A stretch of 64,000 nucleotides of DNA from Pomacea canaliculata (GCF_003073045.1 NC_037595.1:8049509-8113508); one strand, 5' to 3'; positions 48,401-61,400 are shown, numbered from the stretch's first letter. Numbers and translations: made by a program. Notes: a model not told the origin generated them from the letters alone.

Positions 48401-51400
48401 GACCTGTGAACTTATAATTAATTTAAATTTTGGGGTCATCAAAATAGCGCTACATCATTGACAGCATAATTATGCATTTTTCAAAAAAAATCCTTACTCT
48501 GTTGTCTATTACAGTTCTATTCTCAGTTCAATATCGGGTTTTTTTACATTCTTTTATTTATTTACACTTTCGTGATTTTATTTTTACATTGGGGCCCTGC
48601 ATAGGGTAAACTTTCCTTTCGCGCCCCATACGCGAGGTGCAAACAAACATAATACCTCTGTCCTCTTGACATAACGATCTCTCGATCGATCATTTAAAGG
48701 TCACATTTATCGTTTCCTGTTTAACCACAGAAGTTTCTTCTTCTGAGGATGTTTGTGTTGCTGAATGTTATTCTTTTATTGTCAATATTTTAACACGTTT
48801 TACACTTTTCTTTTATCTTTCCTGTTTTTAATTCTGTAAAGAGCGATAGAGTTCCTGGAAAGAGTGACACAGAAAGCGAGAAGCAGGCACTTGTAAATGG
48901 CAGCTGACATAAATAAACATGAGGGAAGGCCGTTGCCTCCACTCAGCAAATGTCAAGGCGCGTAGCTTGCTAAAATATCTGTTTACATTCCTGATTCAGA
49001 TTATAGGACTTGTAGGAACGAAAGTCAAAACAACTTCTGTCAGAAGCAAGCGAACTTGTTCCAGCGCTTATTGTAAACATTGTACAATATTTTTAGTCCT
49101 AGACTGATATGTTGTCGAATGGAGTTCGTCTAGAAATGAATGTCGTTCTCTCTATCGCTGTCTCTCCTCTCACTTTCTCCTTCTTTCTGTATACACAGAT
49201 ACACAATCACACATTTCTGTTTACAAACACACGCCCTCTGCTGAACACCGACTTCAATTATCGTGTCGGATAATAATGCATCATTCTAATAGGCTAAAGG
49301 GACAGCAATATTTGTACTTACTTGCACTGTGGACAGCACGTAAACAAGAGAATCGTCTTCCTGCTTCGTTTATAATCGCTTCAAAGAGGCTTAGGCCTGC
49401 TGGATAACTATACATGTATTGTACAATGTAGCCTGGCAAACAATGAGTGAAGAAAAGAGGAAACCGATGTAAAACAACTCACAGCCGTTAGCTGTGACCT
49501 CGGTGCCTGTACCCATCCACCTTGTCTGTGTACACGTGCTGGTCACGCTAACGACCTCAGAGACGGGTGATTTCATAGGCCGAAAATATTTTTATAAAAC
49601 CTTGCTTCACAAAACAAGAGTTTATGCCCAGAAAACCGTGCTAGAACTCCTGGAGGTCCGTAGGTCTAATGGATTGCAGCTCTTACACACATCCAGCTAG
49701 CCCTAGTCGTTATGTCCGTCTTCTCATTCTTCTACATGGAATTTGTTGCTTTGTTTGTTGAGATGTCAAAAAGCTTTCACTTTGTGTTGACTTTGCACTT
49801 CGGGGAGATGGAGACGTTTAATTAGGAGGAAACTGGAGCTCCCGCGACCAGACATTTGCAAAAAGATGAAGTATGTGTTCCAGAGATTCGAACTCAGGAC
49901 TTTACAATTCTTCATGTAATCGTGTTGACATTTCACTATCGCCGTCCTCTTGATGCTGCTGCTCGTTCTCATCAACTCTCAAACTCACTTGCTATCCTTT
50001 TTAAATCCTTTCCTTTTTTTATATGCATATATATCTCTGTTGACTGCGCTGACACACTCTGACGATTTTATGAGGCTTATAGAAGTTTAATGATCTATGT
50101 AATTATCCTCGTTTGAGAGTTAATGGCCCTTGTTGAAAGCAGTTATAAGCGCTTAAGTGTCATTCGTAACTGCTATTAAGTGACATTTAAAGGACATTAA
50201 GTGAGGTTTATTGGAATTCTAGCATAAAGTGTGTGCGTATACAATAAATTAATGTAGAATTGAGATTTTAAAATCAGTTTTTTGAAGTGCCTTAAAAACA
50301 TGCGCTGGCTTTGAAATGGTATTATCTACCTGGTAATCTGTAGCAATTACTCTACAACATATAATTTGGATATGATCTACAACATGTAAATACACAAGAC
50401 CATGAAATATTCAAGACTCCTAGCATCATAGGATGTCGAGTTTTTCTAGTCAAGGCCTTCACCATTACCTCAAAACAACAAAAAATGGACGTTTTAAAAT
50501 ATGTGATGATCCTCCACTTTAGGCATTGCAGTTCCTATTCCAAGGAGTTTGGTGGTTGATTTATAACATACAAGGGAAGGGAGGTAAGCTAGCAAGAACG
50601 ATAATTGAGAAATGGCAAGAAAACTTTGAACAAAGCAGCGGTCTTGTAAAGTTCTTACTTAGGCGAACGTGACAACAACGTAAAAGGACGTTGAAAGCTT
50701 TGGAAGTATATTTACAACTAACTTTCAGATACGAAGATGAGGGAAATGACATTTCAGCATGCTCTTTTCTAAATGCTGCACAAGCTTTTAAAATTCTTGC
50801 AACACTCCAGACTAAACAGCAAGAACATTTCACAGGCTCATGGCCGTTGAATAATTTGTCGGATTTGGCAAAAGTCTGTCTTCAGCATTTTAAAGTTTTG
50901 CTTTCTTCCAGTACAAGTGCATGAAACCACACAGATGTTTTATCAGACACATCATATTTACTTCAAGGAAAAGCTTACATTTACAATACTCACTGATGAA
51001 AAGGCTAAGTTGTTGATATTTGAATGGAGAAAAAGACACGGAAATGTGCATACATCCATCGACATTAAACACTGATACGGCTAAATCAAATATGTTGGTG
51101 TTAAAACTCAGACTTTTATCTTAAAATGTTATCATATTAACACAAGATATTTATTATATCATTTTCAGGATGAAAACAATTGTAATCTTGCATGATGCAT
51201 CCCAGCAAGCAGCCTGGCACACCAAAACGAATAAGTGCGATAACAATTAACTAAACTATCAGACAGAAAGGTGTAAAATTTAAGTAGAAGAGCACAGGTG
51301 GGTACATTTTCTCGCATGCTGCTATCTAATTAGTTTGAATTCAATCAATATTATATTTCAGATTAAACAATTTTTTACAAGATCTAAGAAAGATGCATAG

Positions 51401-52261
51401 AAAGTTAAAAAAAAAATCTGCCAACATTACGATTACAACATTAAATTCACAAGGGGGAAAGTTCTGATAATATTTCTACAATTCTGTGAGCACATGGTTA
51501 AAAAGTAAATAAACCTATTTATCCTATTTTCACACGTTTCTTTAATAACAAAAAATTTCAAAACATTTACGAGAGAGAACAAAATGTAGAATTAACTTCA
51601 TGTTTGCTTTTAATTTAATGTGTTGGCTCTTTGTTCGGTGTACCATCGTGTGTGTATAATTAGCAAGAAAATTTATCCATTTACTAAGAGGTTTACTTCA
51701 GTAGGTGCGAGATGAACATTTTTGAATAATGAGGTTTTTACTGCTCTGGACATCACATTTCAACAGCTGATAGAAAGTCTGTTTAATGTGTGGCAACCTC
51801 GGTCTGTGATACTCCTTTTCTAGCAATCCTTTTCTACCGTTAGACAAGTTGCAGATACCAGGTTCTTGTTGGACAGGATGAATACTCAAGGCCAAACTGT
51901 CAGACGATGGCATAAACAGTAACATGCTAGTTTCTATACCAAAACATTATTACATGTGTTATGTAACACAGGTTATAGAACAAAGTATCGCTTAAAACTC
52001 CTGTTGTAAGACACAGAAAACATTGTTAAAAGCTTATTATTGGAACACCTATTGCATGCCAGTACACCTGAGGTTCACAACTACATGCCATGCCAGGAAA
52101 CACACCTGAGCTTTCCCAAACAGCATTAAAACATACCAAACATGCAAAGCAGTACTGGAACTCAATATTAACATATCATCATGCACTTCGAACACGAACA
52201 CATGCTATTCATCACCTCAACATAGTGAAATGTGTCCATAACATTTATTTTCAATAATTAC
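48401..52261. other. Intergenic stretch, no supported gene
   Basis: The first 500 bases are still similar to the upstream flanks of A and B (for example CAAGAAAGAGTG/TGGAAAGAGTG near 48856). Beyond that I see no recognised gene. Weak exon-like pieces exist on the minus strand at about 49490-49540 (ends at GTGAGT) and 51700-51895, but their phases do not fit the family chain. A plus-strand frame at 50691-50924 begins at TTG and has no splice or family support. Confidence 0.4.
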
Positions 52262-55200
52262 CTTCATTGTCCACGTCATCATCTTCTTCAGGTTGGGCTA
52301 TGAGAGTTACTGAAGACCTTAATCTCAGGCAGGGAAAGCTGAAAAATAGAAAAAAAGTTGGTAGTGAGTGGATGAATAACCAACCGTTCATCATTCCAAA
52401 CTTTTGTGTGTCTGTCATTTTGTTCATCTGTAAGCCAGGTTTTGTGTCTGCTTGCCTATCTGACACACTGACATGTGATTACTAAGTTAGTCGATACCTC
52501 GCGCTCAGGATGAAGGATGTTATCCTCCTCGAATTCGTCAGGCAACTATGCCATTTTCTAGAAGAGAAGAATGTGAAATATGGATCAGACGCATAGCACA
52601 GTCGATTTCATAGACTATTAATTTTTATGAATGTGAGTAAGAACCCCCTTTTAACTGGGCAAACAAATTGGAATTTTTGATCAACCGACAAATTGTAGGT
52701 GAAGGTAGGAGGAAACCAATAGTTTTGAGGGGAACGTTTACATCTGAACTTTGGCCCAAACACTTGCAGAAACTACTGGTTTGGGGAAAGGGACACTTCG
52801 CTTTTCAGTGCTTTTGCCCGGTTAACAATGGCTTTAAACGCATTTTGGGCTCAACACATATTTTACCACGTGAACTCTCTAGCACTCCATCAATTTTCTT
52901 TAAAGTCAGTGAAAAAGAATCTCTACATTTGTACAAGATGGATAAGGCCTTCATTACCTTCGTCATCGTTATCTGGGGTGGTTATCACTGTAAATTGACC
53001 GCGTATTCTTAAGCAGGGCTGCTGAAACAGGAAAGAATACAAGGAACCTCAAGGCTGGAGTTTATGACACCTGGCTGCCGCTTAATTCGGATTTTGTTTT
53101 GATTAGGTTGGTGCTGGTACCTTTTTTGTGAAGGAGTGTTTTTTTTTTTTTTTGGTTGGTTTTTTTTTTTTTTTTGTTTTTTTTTTGTTTTTTTTTTTGT
53201 AGATGCTCTGTGTTTTTTCATTCGTTTTGATTTTTGTTTTCGTCGAACTTATTTCTTTGGTTGTTGATGTGCATCTAATTATTTGATTATAATTAATAAA
53301 TAAATATTGTTTACTAGGTGATCCATGTCCGCCTCTCCTGTATGTCAATCCCTTGACGAAGCAGTCAACTAGTCAGTTAGCCTGCCTGTCCGTGAAATAA
53401 CTAACACGTCTTGCAGTAGTCGAGCTAACGTAGACCGCTACTCAATACGTCATTATTCGATAGCACACAACTTATGACGTCAGTGCAAATACTCCTGACG
53501 TCATTACCCGAAACTGTTGTATCAGGCGTGGACCAGGATCTTCATCTGCTTCTGCTTCATCCTCATCGCTACCGTCGCTGTCGTCGTCTTCATCACCATC
53601 GTAATCATCAGAAGAACTATCATCCCCATCAAATGAAGGTGGTCTTCCTAAAACAAGAATCCAATCGAGCGCGCGAACTGAGCACGTGTAGAATTTGTCA
53701 TCAACAGCTGTCAACAAATAAGGGCGCTAACTCGCGCGTTATTTTAAACTTTAACTGGTCTTATATGGAAATTTTAACAGTTTTTAACCACATGAAATGT
53801 CACAAGATTTTTTAAAATTTTAAATAAAGAGAGGTCAGACTTCAAAAAGGTCGAACGTCATTCTTGTTTTGTCATTCTGCTTGTTTTGACAATTTATTTT
53901 TCATCAAACTAAATAAAAATCAGAGAGGTGGTATTGTTGCAAGTTGGTCAAGGTAGTGGACTGAAGAGAGTGAAGAGAGGTATAAGCGAGAACGGAGGAG
54001 TGATTATAAAGATCAGAAAAGCTTTAGAGATTTCCTTTAAATCCGTTATTCATCAAAAGTAATGTTCTGCATGACTTTCTAAACATCTTACCTTACTCTT
54101 CCTGTCACCAAAACAACAATATTTGGCTACAGGAATTTCGGTTATTGTACAGTGAAACAATGTTGCTCTCTCCCTTTCTATATCCGCCACATACCCATTA
54201 TTGAATCCTTTAAACGTGAACTGAAAATACACCTCTTCCGTAAACATTACTCCTAACAACCTTTCCCATGATGCTAGTCCTTTTTCACATCCTTCCTTTT
54301 GCAATATCGTGTTACTCTCAGCTCCTGTTCTTCTTATTTGGTTCCTCTTTGTGTTTTCTGTATTTTAATTCATTCTTTGTTCCGTACGTTTAAATAACGC
54401 GAATTGGAAAATCGGATGGAGGTATATTACACATAATAATGATAATTCACAATAGATATAAAGTAATAGGCAGAAATAGATACTAACAGACTAATTTTGA
54501 GAAACAGTACCTTCAGTCTCAGGTAAATGAACGTTTCTTCTGGGGACTTCTTGATTAAGTGTCTGGGACTATTCAGACAAAACAATATCCTCCATAAACT
54601 TTCTGTTTGGTCATCAGAATAGTTCGTGATTTTTTTAAAACTGTTAAACGATATTCCAAATTTTTCTTTTCGAAATTTATGCTATTTACTTGGTTATTTT
54701 GTCTTAGCATTTGACACTGTGCCATTGACACAAAGCCTGCTAGAAAGGGAAGTAAATAAAATGGGATTAGGCGATTATGATCGAGATTACAAATTCTGTG
54801 AAATAATGCGCTACAACAGTTTTAATCGGTTCAAGAACAGTATAATCATGACATCACCAGCTGTTCAGATGGCTGAATCTGTTGGAGCATGGGTTGTCCC
54901 AGCCTTTCTTAGCGTCTTTTGCCCGTCAAAACTTTAGGTATCCATTGACTACTGATACCATGGGGACTTTATTTTTCATGGCTGTCTAGCTCGTTTTTCG
55001 TTTAATAAATATAGGTTTATTAGAATACACTATTACCCTATAATGTCATATTGTCTATAATTGTATACAAACAAATATATTGCCTCTGGTTTTAAGGCAT
55101 TTGAATAAGTTGGGATTAAATGTTTACAGATGTCAAATACCTCATTTTGTTCATCATCTCTGTGCTGGACCAGGTGAGAGCTACCTGCTTGTAGACTTGT

Positions 55201-57182
55201 TACCTCATGTTGTGCTGTCCTTTGTCTTCCAGTAACTGCCTGTTGGCTCGCTGCCTCTTGACTGGCTACAGCTGCCGAAAGAAACAGAATCCTCTGGGTG
55301 TAAAAATAAGTTGTGGACAGAAAGAATGAAGGTGGGCAATCAAGTGAAGTACGAAAAGTACAACGGTTGGTGTTCAGCGCTTTCAAACCTTGTTTGGGCG
55401 AGAAATATGCGATAAAATGAAGATAAAATGCATAGAGAATAAGGCTGTTTGGTTGTTAGGGCTGTAAGAGCGTGGTAAAAGTTGTTTGGGCTAGGTCATG
55501 AAAGCACTGTGTGTCTGTGCCCCTAGTTATGGGTTCACTTAAGTATTGCTCAGTCTGTCCCTAATAAGACCCTGACAAAACAACAACCTTTGTGATAACT
55601 CACCTGTTATGGCATTTACTTCATTGACGATACTGTCCTGTCCACAATTGTACATGTGGACACTTCTTTCATTGTGGCGGGAGGAATGTGCGGCCGAAAT
55701 CTCCCCACAGCTTTCCCTTAACACTCTCTGCGGACAACGATTTCTTCGACAAGCTTCTGATTGAAAACATTGGGAACTATTTGATGCTAGAGCTTGATTG
55801 GATAGCACAGATGCTAGAGGAGCTGCTCTAGATATTTCGGCCAAAACACGCAGCAACATTTCAGATAAAGCTTGTTGATTGTGGATTGCTGAGTTAGCTG
55901 TGTCCATAGAGATGTGGCCATGAGGCAGCAGAGACCGAGTCCCGGAGTAACTACGGGGATATGAATCTCTTGCAAGAAACTGTGAAAAGGACTCCAAGGA
56001 AGGCGTCCTGCTTGGAACTGAGGGCAAGATACACAGTACATGCAAACTTTCTGTCTCTCTGGAGACCCAGCCAGAGACCCAGATGGTATGTGACCCTTCG
56101 GCCAACGGAAATTGAAAACATGTTTGAGACGGCAGCGAGTGCCAAGATAACTCTTCTTCTTGCATGGGGCAGAAACTGCTCTGGAGGCAACCGACTAGAA
56201 GCCACAGTATTTCGCAATAAAAACATCCGAGTTGGGCGGGCCAGTAAACAGGGCAAACTCCAGATGGTCCAGTGCAGATGGCATGACAGCAGTTTTGGCC
56301 CGCTCTACATTGTCCAGTGAGGATGAAATAAATGTGAATGCGCTCCAATCCAAGTGTGCTATGACAGTTGTGGTTTATTGTTAATAGTCCAGTGAGAGTG
56401 GCATGACTGAAGTTTTGGCTCGCTCTTAATTGTTCGGTCAGGGTGGTTTGATAGCAGTTGTTCCACACTACATATGGTCCTGCCGAGGGTGAGACTGTGA
56501 TGATGCTAAGATTTTGCAGCCATCTTGAACTGGTTGAAAATAGGTTTCGGAATAACAGCAGCCAAAGGGGGCTATTAGAAGCTAAAATTAGTTCTGTAAG
56601 GTGTCTGGTCGGCTGCTGTCTAGACATGGGGTGTCCGGTCGCAAGTTGTCTAAGCAGGAATTGTTGTCTAGACATAAACATGGGATGTCTGGTCGCCAGT
56701 TGTCTAGACATGGGATGTCTGGTCGCCAGTTGTCTAGACATGGGATGTCTGGTCGCCAGTTGTCTAGACATGGGATGCTCAGCTTCAAGCTGCCTAGAAA
56801 CGTCGAACTGATCATCGAGGTCATCTCTTTGGCAGGTTTTGCCATCTCTGTCGAATGAGGAATCGTTGTCTTCTTCTTCTTCTTCTTTTTCTTTTTCCTC
56901 CTCCTCCTCCTCTTGACGATTTTTCTTTATTTTCCTCCGTTGATATCCTTCCTGCTTGTGGTCGACATGTTTCTGGCGATTTCTATTATCCTCATCGTCG
57001 TCGTCATCATCATCCCCGGAGCTCCCTGCACTGGTGCTGTTCGAGCCACGTATGTCCGCGCTGGCGCCCTGGTCGCCAGACACTGCCCCGCTAAGCCCCA
57101 TTATTAGTACAGTTTTCAGTGCGATTATCTCGCCTTTCTTCTTGTTTTGGCTCACTTCCTTCAACAGGGCCACCTGACTCAT
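52262..57182 (-). CDS. Gene D, diverged member of the modular family, no RING found
   Basis: Exons that fit by phase: 57182-55604, 55271-55204, 54568-54511, 53647-53508, 53021-52958, and a further candidate 52338-52262. Exon 1 (526 codons, ends phase 1 like A and C) has poly-Asp, basic and poly-Glu stretches, a 10-residue repeat RQLATRHPMS, and an unrecognised Cys-rich part. Exon 3 (SQTLNQ...) corresponds to NTLL/DTLL of C and A. Exon 4 is strongly acidic. Exon 5 is 64 nt like the pre-RING exon of A and C, and keeps an LR-[IM]-x-G core. The 52338 exon repeats the same motif (PCLRLRSS) but its acceptor leaves it one base out of phase. No RING exon is readable downstream. The start at 57182 is uncertain. 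Confidence 0.5.
53141..53201. repeat. Poly-T tract
   Basis: Long runs of T broken by G, in an intron of gene D. Lysine-rich frames on the opposite strand are artefacts of this tract. Confidence 0.9.
54100..54260 (+). mobile_element. LINE 3'-end fragment (reverse transcriptase C-terminus)
   Basis: The plus strand reads LPFYIRHIPIIESFKRELK followed by IHLFRKHYS and a stop. The pattern LP-x-x-I-R...S-F-K-R-x-L-K-x-x-L-F is typical of the last residues of CR1/Jockey-like non-LTR retrotransposon ORF2. Only about 45 residues remain, with an AT-rich tail (AATAATGATAAT near 54435). It lies in an intron of gene D in the opposite orientation. The exact clade is uncertain. Confidence 0.55.
56240..56470 (-). 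repeat. Imperfect tandem repeat in gene D exon 1
   Basis: Three to four decayed units of about 55-65 bases share GTCCAGTG and ACAGCAGTTTTGGC/CTGAAGTTTTGGC blocks. They make the encoded peptide quasi-periodic (L-T-G-x-C-R/L-L-x-x-x-x-N-C...). Confidence 0.45.
56610..56785 (-). repeat. 30-bp coding repeat (RQLATRHPMS)
   Basis: Units of 30 bp contain TCTAGACATGGGATGTC and GGTCGCCAGTTG. Three are perfect or nearly so (56680-56780), with decayed ones beside them. The minus frame of gene D reads RQLATRHPMS per unit. The period is a multiple of three, so copy-number change keeps the frame. Confidence 0.75.
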
Positions 57183-58573
57183 CGATGTCAGACTTGAAAC
57201 TATCCCATACCTCCTCTTTGGAATGTGACGTGAGGTGATTGCCAGATGTGGGCTTTCTGCCTCCGCTCTTCAATTTTTTTTCTAAATAATATTCAAGTGT
57301 CTCTTGGGTAGGTCTGGGTCTTCTTTCCTCTCTTAGTTTCTCTGACAACGGGATGTTGTTGTAGCGCTTTTCTGGGATCCTCATAGAAAAGTCAGCCTTG
57401 TAATCAGACTGTGGGTTGTTGCTGTTAGCTGATGGTGGTATAGACGATGATCTGTCATGTTTTTCATCGTTCTCGGGTTGTCTTTTGATGCAGTTATTTG
57501 CGTTTTTCGAGGCTACGCGACCAAAGCTTGGAATCACCGGATTTACTTCGACCTCGAGTACACCTAACCCAGATGTTCCACATGTGATCTCCTGTGTCCA
57601 CTCCGGTGATTGGAAGCTGGCCGTCTTCACTTTTGCGTTTTCATGTATGAGGGTATGAACATGTGTCTTTGGGCCAACAATAAAAGTTTCATCAAATAAT
57701 GTTTCGTACGGACCCTGAAATAAGACCGGCGCCATCAGGTTTATCATCTTTTCATACTCTGCCATCTGGAAAGGCCAATTTCCTGTGGATTTAAAAATAC
57801 TAGCATCTTTTGGGCCTTCAGAGGTATCCTCAGCATTCCATAAAGGATAGTTCTTTTTCTGGAGTTTCTTTTCGTCGGTAAAGTCAGCTTCCGTCGACTC
57901 GTTCTTCCAATATTTCCTTTTCTTGTGGATACACATAAAAAGAACATATCCACAGATGATGCAAATGCCACAAATTTCGATCCCACTGTAAGGAAAGGGT
58001 GACAATTGCACGTGTGCAGTTTCCTCCCCTGCGTTCTTTGCTGCCACATGGACGCCAGGCTGTGCAGAATCTGTCGTCTGGCTGCCATTTTGAGAAATCT
58101 TCTCCTCTTTGGGCGATATCACATGGTTAGTCTCCCCCATAGTGCTTTCGAGCTCTTTGACCTTTGACCGGGTGATGCTTCGTCGTCATGGCTGTGCACA
58201 TTGTCTTGGTCATGTCGCGTTAACTCTTCGTCAGTGCAGAATGAATTCGTAATTTCGGACTCTAGAGTGTCTTGCGCAGGGAGGTAACTGTGATTTCCAA
58301 TATTGTTGTTCTTAGCTGAAATGGTCAGATCCAACTCTTTCAGCGAAACATTCCTTTCGTAGACGTTTTGGATTATGCTTAGATCGTTGTCTTCCTCCTT
58401 GAAATGTTCATTGCATGTTTTGGATGACATAAAGATGGAACTCTGAGAATCATATCTTTCAGTATTGTTTTTGAACATTTCATCTGCATCTTTTGAGCTC
58501 CTTTCTCTTGTAGCAGCACCTTCAGCATTCTCAGAAAGCAAGAACATATCCATGGAGAAGTGGTGCATCGTAT
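57091..58573 (-). CDS. Gene E: long coding exon with one membrane segment
   Basis: An exon begins at 58573 after TTTTCAG and opens AAT-ACG-ATG, like the NTLL exon of gene C (AAT-ACG). The first frame (MHHFSMDMFLLS..., 58568-58119) is acidic and hydrophilic. It overlaps a second frame (58140-57091, MGETNHVISPK...) that continues the same composition. One missing or extra base near GGTCAAAGGTCAAAG (about 58155-58170) would make them one. The second part has one strong membrane segment, GIEICGICIICGYVLFMCI followed by HKKRKYWK, near its residues 52-75, and a long Ser/Asn/Lys-rich tail. It overlaps the start of gene D by 92 bases in another frame. Genes D and E may be one gene. No family recognised. 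Confidence 0.42.
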
Positions 58574-61340
58574 TCTGAAAATCGAGTTTAAATTAACTTG
58601 TAATTTGTTATCAGTGGAAGGCGAGTAATTAGTAGTCTCACTACCACATCTACAGGAAACGTGGTGGAAAGAGGGAGAGATGAGGAAAGACAATGAAGAA
58701 GAATGGGGAAAGGGAGGAAGACAATGAAGGTAGATGATAAAAGGAGGAAAGAAGGACACAGAACAAGAAGGGAGATCTGTATTTTTACCCTCTGTATTTC
58801 GCCTCAGATAGATTGCACAAACCTCAGAGAAACCATTCAAAGTCTTGTAATGAAGCCGCCACTATCCCCAAGATAAAACTCATGCATTTGTTTTGTATGG
58901 AGAGGAATGCTTTTTGTGTGTGTTATATTCTAAACTGCTTTAAGAGCATAACTTCTGCAAGGGTGTGAGCAACTGTCGAATTAACTATACAACATCTTAA
59001 AGTGCTGTAAACATAATCCAGTTATAAATAAGACAAACTATATTCGACTTCTATTAACATATGTACCAGGATATCTCTCTTCTCTGTACTTTAAAAGACA
59101 GCATTTACGGATATACTCAGATACACAAGACGTCCTACTCATACACCATTACCCTAAAACTCAATACCATATATGAAAAATCATCTTAAAAGAGGATACA
59201 CCCTCACGGCCAGTGGCCAGCGAAACAAACTTTAGTTAATTAGTAGCAGTCTTACCCCACTTTACATTCCCTTTCCCCCAGTCAAACATCTTCACCACAA
59301 AGCACCCACTTCTCATGCACTATCTCAACCGCCCAAACAAACGGAAACAGCAACAAGAGAAAGAGTGGTTCACTGGAACTTTACCACGGTAACAAGGTAA
59401 CGGTACACAACCCTGCCCTCGGGTGGACAGCGGATGATCACATAAAAATCTCTCGTTTTCAATTCAAAGTATTTCCTGGCCTATCAGGAGCAGAAATATC
59501 ACTTTTAAATCACAATAAAGAACAACTTTTTGTCGTGTTCAGGATATGTCTTTGTTTTTGTGCGACGGGGTAGACAATGTGTATTTTGTGAGGATACATG
59601 ATACCCGTCAAGAAAATGGTCGCCGCGTGGTGGCCACTGTCCGTGTGGCGTGTAAATCGTTTTGATGGTCGGCTCAGTATTTGTCCTCGCACTGGCAAGT
59701 TTTTGCAATGGATATTGATGGATACGTATTGAATTAAGTCAGCGAAGATTGATAAAAATGCCTGTGTATTTTTTAAAAAATGTAACAGTTATAAAGCACA
59801 ATAAAATGTGACACAAAATATTTGTCAACTTTGAAATGATGTAGCTCGAACCACGTGCAAAATAACACGTGCTTCCCAGGTAAGTGAGAAAGAGCATTTT
59901 CTTCTGAATCCGGTGGTGTCTGACAGCAAATATTTATTTGAACACTAATTTGACAAATGTTTGTGTTAAATGTGATTTATTTTGTGACATTTCTGCCAGT
60001 CTTGGGGCAGTTGTGACTGAACCTGGATCAGGATGAGATTCCTAGTTTATGTTTATGAAACCTAGACAGAATGTTGCAGTTTATGATGACAACACTTTCC
60101 ATGTTAGAACTGTTTGTGACATAATGAATGAACATGTAGAGATTATCACATGTTCGAAGAAATTACTTTGGAGAATAATACATACCTTCAAAGCCTGATA
60201 AAGATAAATAAAATATATTTGTATTCGCATGGGACTTATCTATCTCTCCAGCATCCAGAAACGGTCGTATATGGAGAGTACATGAGAAACATAACCTTCA
60301 CTAAAACTATCAAAATTACAAAACTAATTCATTTTAAAGCTTTTATGTCCCAATGTGTTACCTGAGTTGTGAGAAACTATTTTGGTTTTGTGCATGTACT
60401 TTTTTCCAAAACTGTTGTATTTTTTTAGAAAAAACAAAGAAACATAGCACCCACTTTAATCAAAAGGGGGAGAGGTGACTGTATTACCCACACACACATT
60501 TTTAAACTTATTTGTTTACTTCAAATAGCGTTTTATGTGTGTTATTTCTCTCATCACCATCAAGTAAAACTTTGGGTTCACTAAGAAGACTTAATAATAA
60601 TAAATAATAAAAAATTCGTTACTTCTATACTCCTGCATAGCATATAATTGCTTTCTTTGCACATCGTGTGAGCAGAAGCTTCTACAACCGTAAGCAATTT
60701 TTAACACATCTAATGGCTGAAATGGTATACAAGGGAACCTCCCTAAATCTTCTTACATTGGTTTGTTGGCTGCTCTCACACAAACCCCAAGAATCTATTA
60801 AGCCACGTTTCTCAACCTTCTACTTGTGACATCCCCAGACTAAGAAAGGTACATCAGTGCGTCCTCCTTACCCACTAATTTCACTAATACCGATATGAAA
60901 TACGAGAATTTTTTCGGGAAAAAATGGCCGCCTTCCTGGAAAAAGGTGGATCTTCAACCACAGCTATTTGGTTGTGTGTGAGAGAGAGAGAGACCAAGGA
61001 CCAGAACTGGCCTGCCATTCTTTGCTTTGAGGCGCTGTCAATTTTAAAGCATGATACAGAGGAAAATTGAGTGAGAGAGAGACTAAGTAAAAGAACAGAG
61101 AGAGAGCTCAAAATCCTATGAAATGTCTACTTTCCTTTTGTCTCCTTGACGATTATTTGAGATGCCATCTTACTGACCCACATAGGGGTATTTACTCTGT
61201 TCGCGAACGAATTAGTTAACGTCTTAAAACTATGCTTCTGTCAACATTAACGATTTGCTAGTATCACCTTGTTCTCAATCAAGCGTGGTTATCAAACGAT
61301 CTGAAGAACATTAGTAAAGAAATAAGAAAGAATAAGAGCA
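58574..61340. other. Intron or intergenic stretch, nothing recognised
   Basis: Purine-rich at 58650-58770, GA-rich near 60980-61110, otherwise unremarkable AT-rich DNA. No exon fits the phase pattern of the family. Confidence 0.4.
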
Positions 61341-61346
61341 ACCTAC

Positions 61347-61400
61347 CTGAAGGAAAACTGCTTTTTCGGGAATTTCGATGCGCATGCGCGCTGCTATGTA
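61347..61400 (-). promoter_or_regulatory. NRF-1-like site and possible leader-exon donor
   Basis: TGCGCATGCGCG (61379-61390) matches the palindromic NRF-1 consensus. About 30 bases downstream on the minus strand is a donor, CTTCAG|GTAGGT (61347/61346). This could be a promoter and non-coding first exon for gene E or D. The alternative is chance within an intron, because family-like exons also exist further upstream. Confidence 0.35.

Noticed and set aside
49850-49930. tRNA-derived repeat
   Set aside because: A B-box-like GAGTTCGAATCTC is present on the minus strand alone; a SINE body or tail is not recognisable.
50691-50924. 77-residue plus frame
   Set aside because: It starts at TTG, is short, and has no splice signals or recognised domain.
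51698-51925. Terminal exon of gene D
   Set aside because: The acceptor-like site gives a phase that does not match the preceding exons, and no RING is encoded.
53009-53348. Lysine/threonine-rich minus frames
   Set aside because: They are the complement of poly-T tracts in an intron of gene D.
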